This document shows positions 1 to 6,165 of a stretch of 9,068 bases of DNA, piece by piece (position 1 is the stretch's first letter; every line of letters starts with the position of its first letter). Source of the stretch: Campylobacterota bacterium. GTDB lineage: Bacteria > Campylobacterota > Campylobacteria > Campylobacterales > SZUA-545. A program made the position numbers and the translations under genes. Under the pieces are notes generated by a model, which made no database searches, was not told the origin of the DNA, and saw only the letters and a program-made list of their open reading frames with translations. The stretch spans positions 1 through 9,068 of the forward strand of contig JAUPLZ010000110.1 of the NCBI GenBank assembly GCA_030836705.1, written 5' to 3'.

Positions 1-1369
1 CATTAGAATAGACATTCTCTACAAATTCAAGAGTTGATGTAGTTTTTGTTCTCTCAGTGATTTCAATAAAATATCCAATTGAATTTTTGCCTATAGTAGC
101 ATTTTGATAGGTTTTTGTGTATATTCTTTTACCGTTTTTGCTTTCTTTAACAACGATAAATCCATTTTTGTAGCCAAAATCAAATAAGTCTTTTGACCAC
201 CTCCAACATGAATCTCTATCAGGGTTTTTTGATTGTCTTTCAAGCATTTGTTCTTTTGTAACCCCACCTGGATAGAATATTTCATTATTGATAACGATCT
301 CATAATCCAGCGATTTTGAATATTGAATTGAATTATAATCAAGTGTTTGACTTAATTTATATTTTCCTCTTTCATGTTCAAATTCATCTGTCCATTTATA
401 CTCTTTGTCCTCAAATTTATTTTTGTTTAATACAATTTGATTTGTCTTACTATAAGCTAAAAGATAGTCAGTGTTTTTAGCAATTAAATCAGTGGTTTTC
501 CCAGCCTTTTTTGTTATTCTTGGAAAGAGTGCAACAAAATTTTCCCTCCCAAAAATCTCGTCCATCAATACTTTCAGATACGCCTGTTCATTATCATCGA
601 TACTGACGAAGATCACCCCGTCATCCCTCAAAAACTCCCTTGCCGCCTCCAGCCTGTTCTTCATAAAAGTTAGCCATGTGGAGTGGTTAAAATTGTCGTT
701 GTATCCAAAGCTGTCATTGCCCGTGTTGTACGGCGGGTCGATGTAGATAAGCTTGACTTTGCCCCTGTAAAGCGGTGTGCCATCAGCTTTGTCGAGCAGA
801 CTGTGAAGAGCTAAGAGGTTGTTCCCTTTGATGATGAGATTATCATTTTCGGTGATAGTCGGGTTTGTTTCTATCCCGTCTTTGCTATAGCGTTTGATAT
901 TGGTCATCACTTTGGGTTCAAGCAGCCTTGTGATCTCATTTGCGTTGATGATGCCGTGCAGGAAGTTCTCTTTGCTTTTCTCGTCATCCTTTTCCTGCCC
1001 GCCTGCAAATATCGTATCTTTAAACGGAAATGCCAGTACCACATCATCGTGCGCAACGATAAAGTCATCTTTTCTGGTCAAGCCGATAGATTGGGAGTAG
1101 GTTGTTTTGGATTGCAAAAACTTATTCTCCGCACTCAACGCTTCGATGAGTTCCTTTGGTTTAAAGATCAACACACCTTCGACTTCCTGAAAAAATGCTT
1201 TTTTCAATACCTCATCGGAAAGTATCATCCTGATAAGTTCCGGCTTTTGATGCACAATATCATCTATCACTTTCTCGATAAACACATCACCGTTCACATC
1301 AGTATGAAACTTGTTTGACTTAAATGCAGATATGAGTTTGTCATAGATATTTTGATTGGACTGTTGCAT
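1..1369 (-). CDS. mod: Type III-like DNA methyltransferase (Mod), C-terminus cut off by the window edge
   Basis: The frame stays open from an ATG at 1369 to the left edge (456 codons). It encodes a beta-class adenine N6 methyltransferase of the type III Mod family, which methylates the recognition sequence and carries its specificity. Visible are the catalytic motif DPPYNTGND at residues 211-219, followed by FNHSTWLTFMKNRL, and GVIFVSIDDNE at 251-261. In this class the SAM-binding FxGxG motif follows the target recognition domain, so it should lie beyond the left edge. A ribosome site AGGGG (1375-1379) sits 5 nt before the ATG. Residues from about 285 on, the target recognition region, are clearly AT-richer than the front half: 19 G/C in bases 1-60 against 33 in 721-780. 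No Res subunit is visible; it would normally follow to the left. A solitary methyltransferase remains possible. Confidence 0.9.
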   Translation of the reverse strand, partial: MQQSNQNIYDKLISAFKSNKFHTDVNGDVFIEKVIDDIVHQKPELIRMILSDEVLKKAFFQEVEGVLIFKPKELIEALSAENKFLQSKTTYSQSIGLTRKDDFIVAHDDVVLAFPFKDTIFAGGQEKDDEKSKENFLHGIINANEITRLLEPKVMTNIKRYSKDGIETNPTITENDNLIIKGNNLLALHSLLDKADGTPLYRGKVKLIYIDPPYNTGNDSFGYNDNFNHSTWLTFMKNRLEAAREFLRDDGVIFVSIDDNEQAYLKVLMDEIFGRENFVALFPRITKKAGKTTDLIAKNTDYLLAYSKTNQIVLNKNKFEDKEYKWTDEFEHERGKYKLSQTLDYNSIQYSKSLDYEIVINNEIFYPGGVTKEQMLERQSKNPDRDSCWRWSKDLFDFGYKNGFIVVKESKNGKRIYTKTYQNATIGKNSIGYFIEITERTKTTSTLEFVENVYSN

Positions 1370-1406
1370 TATTTCCCCTACTTTTTTCTCTTTTTGGTAA
1401 TTTTTA

Positions 1407-1481
1407 GAAAATATTTAACCATTGTATTACAGAAGTAGTTAAATATTAACGCTTTATTTGAAAAAAAGGAAAATATTTAAC
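1407..1481. promoter_or_regulatory. Three-copy operator-like repeat between mod and the divergent small HTH gene
   Basis: The 13-mer GAAAATATTTAAC occurs exactly at 1407-1419 and 1469-1481. Its core in the opposite orientation, GTTAAATATT, lies at 1438-1447. Centres are about 28 and 34 bp apart, close to three helical turns each. A plausible mod -10 box, TACAAT on the minus strand (1426-1421), lies between the first and second copies, so a bound protein would cover this promoter. The obvious candidate binder is the small HTH-like protein at 1536, by analogy with controller proteins of restriction-modification systems; that link is inference. Confidence 0.5.
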
Positions 1482-1535
1482 TTGTTGGGAAGTCAGGGCA
1501 TATTGGTTAGTTTTTTAGATAAAAAAGGCTAGGAA

Positions 1536-1724
1536 ATGACCCAAAGAGACAAGGCAATATATCTTGACATTACTCCGGTAACACTCAGAAACTGGAAAAA
1601 ACACAAGCCAAACCTCTACAAGATCGTCATGCTCGGATTTGCCTTTGAAGAAGCGGTGAAACAGTCCAAAGAAAACTACGAATCTCTCCTTGCCGTGCAG
1701 CAGAAAGCCATCGGAGAAAAGTAA
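1536..1724 (+). CDS. Small helix-turn-helix-like protein, possible controller of mod
   Basis: A 62-residue protein starting MTQRDKAIYL. Residues about 4-30 read as a helix-turn-helix: a short helix, the turn DITPVT, then LRNWKKHKP, the pattern of DNA-reading helices ending in a W-K-K segment. The rest is one amphipathic, charged helix. The start is supported by a purine-rich AAAAGG at about 1523-1528, 7 nt before the ATG. It is the only plus-strand gene I support, and it diverges from mod across a 166-bp gap holding three copies of AATATTTAAC. Its base composition matches the GC-richer front half of mod. I do not recognise a named family. A role as transcription regulator of the methyltransferase is inferred from position, size and the HTH-like segment. 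It also overlaps an antisense frame that looks spurious. Confidence 0.65.
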   Translation: MTQRDKAIYLDITPVTLRNWKKHKPNLYKIVMLGFAFEEAVKQSKENYESLLAVQQKAIGEK

Positions 1725-1791
1725 CGTTTTGGTGGTTTTGGCGCATAAAAAAGCAGCAATTTTCAACTTGTAAAATGCCAAAAAGCCAATT

Positions 1792-1822
1792 ATTTTTTCG
1801 GGCATGGTAAAAATCCGAAAAT
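1792..1822. other. Small inverted repeat in the gene-free stretch 1725-2116
   Basis: TTTTCGG (1795-1801) pairs with CCGAAAA (1815-1821) around a 13-nt loop. It lies about 70 bp after the stop of the small HTH gene and has no adjoining T-run on the plus strand, so it is at best a weak terminator. Another small stem, TTTTGA/TCAAAA, lies near 1856-1872. No gene is supported in 1725-2116; a 65-codon minus-strand frame there lacks a ribosome site and a recognisable sequence. Confidence 0.25.
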
Positions 1823-1910
1823 AGTCCGAAAACACATCGAAAATCGACCGATAATTTTTGAATTTTTCAAAATAGTGCTAATTTTGAACCGTTTTTTGAT
1901 AGATAGTTTT

Positions 1911-2085
1911 TTGATTGATTTTGAGTGGGGAGGTTTGCCATATCGTTCGATACAGCCGTAGTTTGGCAATGGAAGCATAAGCCCCACTATTGATTGAAAA
2001 GTGATTGATTTTTAAACTTTTTTTTGGAGGTGCAGGTTTTCTTTGACTTTTGTGCACTTTCCGCTATTGCGCTATTGATTGAAAA
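1911..2085. repeat. Scattered TTGATTGA repeats around the nested stem
   Basis: TTGATTGA occurs at 1911-1918, 1990-1997 and 2075-2082, with a one-base variant GTGATTGA at 2001-2008. Two of the copies sit in a longer identical unit, CTATTGATTGAAAA, at 1987-2000 and 2072-2085. All are direct repeats in a non-coding stretch downstream of fic. They could be iteron-like binding sites or remnants of insertions; nothing in the sequence decides between these. Confidence 0.45.
1924..1988. other. Nested stem structure of unknown function
   Basis: A 65-bp element has an outer perfect 7-bp stem, AGTGGGG (1924-1930) with CCCCACT (1982-1988), and an inner perfect 6-bp stem, TTGCCA (1935-1940) with TGGCAA (1964-1969). 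A terminal palindrome TATCGTTCGATA (1941-1952) is stacked on the inner stem. Internal spacers are unequal, 4 and 12 nt. It is GC-richer than its surroundings and flanked by an 11-bp direct repeat TGATTGATTTT (1912-1922 and 2002-2012). It could be a structured RNA, a protein-binding site or the end of a small mobile element. I cannot name a family. Confidence 0.5.
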
Positions 2086-2116
2086 TGAATGATCCCTAAA
2101 ATAAAATTCTAAGCTT

Positions 2117-3448
2117 TTAACGTTTCAATATTTCATATAAATTTGCAGGCGCTAAATACGCAACTGTTCTCCCGTCTTTGTAATTGGCCAATAATTTTGA
2201 TTTGGCCATTTCATTCAGATACTTTCTGGCAGTATTTGCTGCAATATCATAATCTGCCGCCACTTCCAGCGCCGTAAAAACTCTCCCCGGATTTTTAATA
2301 GCTTTTTTAATAATATCTTTCTGGATAAAGTTCAATTTATCACCAACAGAGGATGCCTGCAAAAGAGTTGTCATCTCCTCAAACTCTCTACTTTTTTCTT
2401 GTAAATATTCTAAAAGATCGTTAATGGCTCTTATGATAATATCTACTTGGTAGTAGATAAAGTACGTTAAATCATTATCATCTATTTCCGTATATAAATA
2501 TGATTTTCCATACCGGACAGGAGCTTCTTTTAATAGTTTACTGATTGAAATATATTCGAAGTAATCATATTTTGTTTTTAGCATAAACCAGTAAAAAATA
2601 GCTCTTGCCGTTCTACCGTTTCCATCAGAAAAAGGGTGCTCGTATCCGATCATAAAATGTAAAATAATTCCTTTAACAATAGGATTGATAAACATTTCTC
2701 CATCTTCACCCGAATGATCGGTGTTTGCAAACTCACATACTAAATGCAAACGATCTTCCAGCTCCGTATAACAAGGCGGTTGATGGACAATAGTTCCATC
2801 AATCCCATCGGTGATAACTATTTCATTGTCTTCCCTAAGTTTTCCCGGCACTACTGCATTTTGTGTTGTTCCTTGTGTCGCAATACGATGAAAATCTAAG
2901 ATCATATCAATCGTAAGTTCTTCATTTTTTACCCGTTTCACCTGTCTCATAAGAAGATAGTTATTAAGGATCATTCTTTCATCTTCTGTTTTTGGACGCC
3001 TTGAAGAAACAAGCATATCCTTTGCAACTCTTCGCGTTGTTGAAGCTCCTTCTAACTGAGAGCTGCTGATAGCTTCTTCCATGATCAATGAAGAAATAAG
3101 ATAATTATGTTTTATAGAATTTACAGGAGCCAGCCCTTCAGCAGAAAACTGTGTTATTTTATGTAATTTGGCTTGCAGTGTATCAGGTGTACAGAATACA
3201 AAGGATTTACCATATTTGTCTCTATAAGGAATACTTTTATATTGGGTAAATCGTGCTAATTTGGTAGCCCACCAGGCTATAAGCGGATCATCACCTTTGG
3301 CAACCCTCCAACGAAACTGATCCCAGTATAAATATCGCCCTTTATGATCTTCCGCCTTATACTTTTGAATATACTTATAATTATCTTGAAAATCATATAA
3401 ATTGTGATCAAATACAAATGGTGCTTTTTCGATAGTTTCTTTTGCCAT
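2117..3448 (-). CDS. Fic-domain protein (class II) with C-terminal winged helix
   Basis: A 443-residue Fic-family protein. Such proteins usually transfer AMP, or another phosphate-linked group, from a nucleotide to a hydroxyl side chain of a target. The full active-site motif HPFSDGNGRTAR is at residues 271-282, matching HxFx(D/E)GNGRxxR with the catalytic His271. An inhibitory helix of the (S/T)xxxE(G/N) type, SSQLEG, has Glu133 ahead of the Fic core, which makes it class II (inhibitor in the same chain). Residues about 383-443 form a winged helix with a likely DNA-binding segment, ALEVAADYDIAANTARKYL. The ATG at 3448 has no visible Shine-Dalgarno site, and a 13-bp-arm palindrome begins 2 bp upstream of it. 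The gene appears intact and presumably active. The DNA-binding tail and nearby symmetric sites suggest self-regulation. The target is unknown. Confidence 0.93.
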   Translation of the reverse strand: MAKETIEKAPFVFDHNLYDFQDNYKYIQKYKAEDHKGRYLYWDQFRWRVAKGDDPLIAWWATKLARFTQYKSIPYRDKYGKSFVFCTPDTLQAKLHKITQFSAEGLAPVNSIKHNYLISSLIMEEAISSSQLEGASTTRRVAKDMLVSSRRPKTEDERMILNNYLLMRQVKRVKNEELTIDMILDFHRIATQGTTQNAVVPGKLREDNEIVITDGIDGTIVHQPPCYTELEDRLHLVCEFANTDHSGEDGEMFINPIVKGIILHFMIGYEHPFSDGNGRTARAIFYWFMLKTKYDYFEYISISKLLKEAPVRYGKSYLYTEIDDNDLTYFIYYQVDIIIRAINDLLEYLQEKSREFEEMTTLLQASSVGDKLNFIQKDIIKKAIKNPGRVFTALEVAADYDIAANTARKYLNEMAKSKLLANYKDGRTVAYLAPANLYEILKR

Positions 3449-3450
3449 TT

Positions 3451-3484
3451 ATTATAACTCAAATATTAAATTTTGAGTTATAAT
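3451..3484. promoter_or_regulatory. Perfect 13-bp inverted repeat at the fic start, probable operator
   Basis: ATTATAACTCAAA (3451-3463) is exactly mirrored by TTTGAGTTATAAT (3472-3484) around an 8-nt spacer. It begins 2 bp upstream of the fic ATG and takes the place where a ribosome site would be. AT-rich -10-like sequences (TATTAT, TATAAT) lie inside the arms on the minus strand. A bound repressor, plausibly the winged helix of Fic itself, would block transcription. In RNA the same arms could hide the start codon. Confidence 0.6.
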
Positions 3485-3537
3485 AACATAAATTGCATTT
3501 AAACACCAGTAAATAGGGGATTTAAAGTATAAATATT

Positions 3538-3585
3538 TTTGAGTTTATATACATTTTTTGTGTATATCTTTGTTTTAAACTCAAA
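3538..3585. promoter_or_regulatory. Second TTTGAGTTTA inverted repeat enclosing a hairpin
   Basis: TTTGAGTTTA (3538-3547) is mirrored by TAAACTCAAA (3576-3585), with the same TTTGAGTT core as the repeat at the fic start. Inside is a perfect 7-bp hairpin, ATATACA (3547-3553) with TGTATAT (3561-3567), around a T-rich loop. The block lies between the 3' end of the 776-residue gene and fic, so it may be a distal operator for fic, a transcript end for the upstream gene, or both. The hairpin is AT-only apart from one pair and would be a weak terminator. Confidence 0.4.
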
Positions 3586-3612
3586 TAGTTTTTATGATTT
3601 TCAATGAATATT

Positions 3613-5943
3613 TTATTCACAACTTTTTCTGATTCCGCCGTATTCTTTAAGCGCTTTTTTTCTTTGAAGTAGCCCCAGTGATCTCCATTGTTTAAGGAGT
3701 TTTTTCTTTGCTAGTAAGCCGGTCTCTGTTTTGATCTGTTGTAGTATGTTCATTGTTTCTGCTCCGTCCATGTTGACTTGATTTGTGTTTTTTGGTATGA
3801 TTTGAGTAAACTTAGATGCACCCACCTTATTACAAGGAAGTGTAGGAATAAGGTGCATAGAAGTAGCTGTATCGCCAACTACACTACTATCATCATCTAG
3901 GTTATAAGCAGTCAATACCCATATTTTTGATTTTTTTATATATTTTAATTGAATAGAAACTCTTTCAGCTTGCTCCGTATCCTCTAAAATTACCCCATTA
4001 CTTGTTTTATTTTTGATGGGTAAAGAATTTATCATTTTTGGGAGCTTTCTGGCCACTTCAGCCCCATGCTTGTCAATGATATGTGCCAATCCATACCCTG
4101 TGTGCTTTTTAGGATTAAGAATTTTGCCCCATATGAAGTCTATATCTCCAATTCCTTCTTTGTGTATAGCGCCTCTAACTTGACCATTCTTGACTTTTAT
4201 TAAATGCTCTATTGCTTCTATTGGTTTACCTTTAAACTTTGTAAAATTCCTACCAAACTTTTCAATTTCCTGTGGTATTCCAATCATCTTTTCTGCAATG
4301 TGATGTCTGTGTGGAGCCATATCAAACGTAATGCTATCCGTTATAACCGCGCTGTTTCCATGATTTAGTTTTACAATTGGATTGTCATATTTTTTTTCAA
4401 CTCTTTTTAGAGTGTCCTGCCAGCTCTCTTTTTGCTTCTCTTCTTTTGTCATATCCATTCTATGCTGTGCTGCCCTTGCTTGCTGTTCACCCCATAAGCT
4501 CCTGTACTCTTCGTATGCTTTTTCACTTTTATTTTTTGGTACTCCGCCTTTTTCCCAGTTTTCTATTTCCTGAATAGCGTGCTGCAATTCATGCAATATG
4601 ACACTTTTCTGCCTTTCATATGTTCTTGAAAGCCTGTTTTTTTCTTTCTCTTTTTGCTTCTTTAGATCATTTGAGAAATTTATATATGCTCTTTTTTTGG
4701 CAAGGGCGCTTTCGCTCAATTCGCTTTCTTCTTTTAGAAACAATACAATGTTCAATGTTCCATAGTCGCCAAATACATTTTTAACGTATTTGGCATCGGC
4801 GCTATAAAAGCGTTCGTCAATCTCTTTTTCTCTTTCCTCATCCAAATAATCCGGAGGCGATATGTATAATGCGTTTTCTGATGGCCTGTATTTCCCGTTA
4901 TGTAAGCTTGAACTTTTTAAATGTTTTATTTTGAGGTTTCTTAGCTGTGGATACTTGCTAAATAATAATGGGGCTTCCATTATGTCGCCTACTGTAAGAT
5001 TTTTTGCGTTTCTTGGAACCAGACTGAATGAAATTTCGCTATCGTCTATCTCTTTCATTGCTGTTTTTGTAGCAACGTCACTAAACGCTCCCTCTTCAAT
5101 AGTGGCTAAATCAGATAATTCTTTTATGATTTTTGATTTTGCAATCATACTACTAGCTTTTTCGTACTTTTCTTTTAGTTCTGTTTCTTTTTCTTTCAGC
5201 TCTTTGTTTGTAAGCATGGTCGATATAAAAGCCATGTCCATCTGTACGGTTTCATGAGGCAATTCTTGTATGTTCATTGTTTCTGCTCCGTCCATATTGA
5301 CTTGATTTGTGTTTTTTGGTATGATACTTTTATCATCTTTTTGATGAGTAAAACCATCGGATTTCGGATAATGCCGTAGAGTTTGGGGCTTAATTGCATC
5401 AAACGATAACCGTAAGCTTAGAGGTAGTTTTTGGTCTGCCTCATCAAGAGCATGTATCGTTTTTATGCTTAATTCTTTTTTGGCGTAATCTCTTATCTTT
5501 ACAAGTTTTATTACATTTTCATCCTGCTTTGTGAATAACAATATGTATGTTTCTGTCTTGCCCGTCTTTGAGTTTTTGCCAATCTCTTTAATTGCATAAT
5601 TTATGCTATTTAGCATGTTATTAATTTTTGTCAGCAACACCAATTGTTCAGGGTGTCTATTTTTTATATGCCTTACATAAGATGGATATATTTTACATGA
5701 ATACCCTGATAAATTTAATCCTGTATGTTTTTGTATAGCCTTAATAGCTTTTGCAGATAATACCCCAAAATCATAAGGGGTATCGTCGTTTACAGTTCTG
5801 TGTATTGACTGTTCAATAAACTCTTGAATGTCTATTTGATTTACGCTATCTGTTATAACTGCGCTGTTTTCGTCAAACGTACCTTTGTTGTGCCATGCTT
5901 GCTTTTTTAGTATTGCTTCGTATTTGTCTGTTAATGCTCCCAC
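3613..5943 (-). CDS. Polyvalent effector: PBECR-like nuclease, HELQH metallopeptidase, second PBECR-like nuclease
   Basis: A 776-residue soluble protein with no signal peptide or membrane span. Start is GTG at 5943, with AAGGA (5950-5954) 6 nt upstream overlapping the stop of the preceding small gene. Order of parts: linker NSAVITDS (26-33); nuclease-like module about 50-185 with HIKNRHP at 92-98; linker IIPKNTNQVNMDGAETMNI (207-225); charged helical stretch about 225-300; zinc-metallopeptidase module about 305-515 with HELQH at 451-455 and a likely third ligand Glu486 in WGEQQAR; NSAVITDS again (530-537); DUF3519/PBECR-like module about 565-695 with GDIDFIWG (599-606) and GLAHIIDKH (618-626); the second linker again (715-733); a basic tail. 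In phages and conjugative elements such proteins are thought to be delivered with the DNA and act in the recipient. Domain names rest on motif recall; the nuclease activities are inferred. Confidence 0.8.
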   Translation of the reverse strand: MGALTDKYEAILKKQAWHNKGTFDENSAVITDSVNQIDIQEFIEQSIHRTVNDDTPYDFGVLSAKAIKAIQKHTGLNLSGYSCKIYPSYVRHIKNRHPEQLVLLTKINNMLNSINYAIKEIGKNSKTGKTETYILLFTKQDENVIKLVKIRDYAKKELSIKTIHALDEADQKLPLSLRLSFDAIKPQTLRHYPKSDGFTHQKDDKSIIPKNTNQVNMDGAETMNIQELPHETVQMDMAFISTMLTNKELKEKETELKEKYEKASSMIAKSKIIKELSDLATIEEGAFSDVATKTAMKEIDDSEISFSLVPRNAKNLTVGDIMEAPLLFSKYPQLRNLKIKHLKSSSLHNGKYRPSENALYISPPDYLDEEREKEIDERFYSADAKYVKNVFGDYGTLNIVLFLKEESELSESALAKKRAYINFSNDLKKQKEKEKNRLSRTYERQKSVILHELQHAIQEIENWEKGGVPKNKSEKAYEEYRSLWGEQQARAAQHRMDMTKEEKQKESWQDTLKRVEKKYDNPIVKLNHGNSAVITDSITFDMAPHRHHIAEKMIGIPQEIEKFGRNFTKFKGKPIEAIEHLIKVKNGQVRGAIHKEGIGDIDFIWGKILNPKKHTGYGLAHIIDKHGAEVARKLPKMINSLPIKNKTSNGVILEDTEQAERVSIQLKYIKKSKIWVLTAYNLDDDSSVVGDTATSMHLIPTLPCNKVGASKFTQIIPKNTNQVNMDGAETMNILQQIKTETGLLAKKKLLKQWRSLGLLQRKKALKEYGGIRKSCE
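3744..3801 (-). repeat. 58-bp linker repeat, copy 2 (near the 3' end of the polyvalent gene)
   Basis: Identical to 5268-5325 except for one base (G here, A there, plus strand). It encodes IIPKNTNQVNMDGAETMNI at residues 715-733. Identity stops sharply at both ends, as expected of a conserved or recently copied linker between variable modules. Confidence 0.9.
4333..4357 (-). repeat. 25-bp NSAVITDS linker repeat, copy 2
   Basis: Matches 5845-5869 at 23 of 25 bases. It encodes NSAVITDS at residues 530-537, just before the second nuclease-like module. Both mismatches are silent T/C differences at third codon positions, so the peptide is conserved. Confidence 0.85.
5268..5325 (-). repeat. 58-bp linker repeat, copy 1
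   Basis: Partner of 3744-3801, with 57 of 58 bases the same, in direct orientation and 1524 bp (508 codons) away. It encodes residues 207-225, just after the first nuclease-like module. Confidence 0.9.
5845..5869 (-). repeat. 25-bp NSAVITDS linker repeat, copy 1
   Basis: Partner of 4333-4357, in direct orientation and 1512 bp (504 codons) away. It encodes residues 26-33, ahead of the first nuclease-like module. Confidence 0.85.
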
Positions 5944-5952
5944 GGGTAATCC

Positions 5953-6075
5953 TTAGATACCCGCCATCTCATCAAGCTTGTCAAGCACTTGCTGATAGAT
6001 GTTTTTCAGCTCTTCATCGTCAGGGTTTGCATTGTAGGCGTTTTCGATAAGCTCTATGGCGTTTTTCGTTGACAT
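5953..6075 (-). CDS. Small acidic protein translationally linked to the polyvalent effector
   Basis: A 40-residue protein beginning MSTKNAIELIENAY and ending LDKLDEMAGI: acidic, almost wholly helical, with leucines and isoleucines spaced for a short amphipathic helix pair. Start chosen at ATG 6075, with a weak GAGAG about 7 nt upstream; an in-frame ATG at 6090 would add five residues. Its TAA stop lies inside the ribosome site of the 776-residue gene, with 9 nt between this stop and that gene's GTG, so the two are probably translated in step. Codon use (GAC, CTT, ATC, AAC) is that of a real gene. The function is unknown; a chaperone, immunity or packaging partner of the effector is only a guess from position. 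Confidence 0.6.
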   Translation of the reverse strand: MSTKNAIELIENAYNANPDDEELKNIYQQVLDKLDEMAGI

Positions 6076-6115
6076 ATTTTTTGCTCTCATTGGAATTTAT
6101 GCAAATTCACTGTAC

Positions 6116-6132
6116 GCCCCTTGTAGTGGGGC
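6116..6132. other. GC-rich hairpin between the initiator and the small gene
   Basis: GCCCC (6116-6120) and GGGGC (6128-6132) form a perfect 5-bp stem with a 7-nt loop in an AT-rich setting, in the 90-bp gap after the putative replication initiator. There is no T-run after it on the minus strand, so it is not a standard terminator. It could be an attenuator, an mRNA-processing structure or part of an origin. Confidence 0.4.
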
Positions 6133-6165
6133 TTTGCTTGGGTTTTTCTGTAAATTTTATTGGTA

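Noticed and set aside
91..342. An 83-codon minus-strand frame inside mod
   Set aside because: It is a shadow frame; the mod reading frame runs unbroken through this stretch to the window edge and matches a Mod target recognition region.
956..1318. A 120-codon plus-strand frame
   Set aside because: Antisense to the well-supported front half of mod, with no recognisable domain.
1..1369. mod as a frameshifted pseudogene
   Set aside because: I translated the minus strand from 1369 to base 1 and met no stop or frame change, so it is intact as far as visible.
1790..1987. A 65-codon minus-strand frame
   Set aside because: No ribosome site or recognisable sequence, and it runs through the nested stem, which better explains the local pattern.
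1924..1988. Integron attC site or tRNA gene
   Set aside because: The outer arms do not match the RYYYAAC/GTTRRRY boxes of attC and the spacers are very unequal; no anticodon or T-loop arrangement of a tRNA is present.
4862..5257. A 131-codon plus-strand frame
   Set aside because: Antisense to the polyvalent gene; its serine- and phenylalanine-rich run simply mirrors the lysine/glutamate-rich coding strand.
6116..6132. Rho-independent terminator of the initiator gene
   Set aside because: The hairpin is not followed by a T-run on the minus strand and transcription is expected to continue into the downstream genes.
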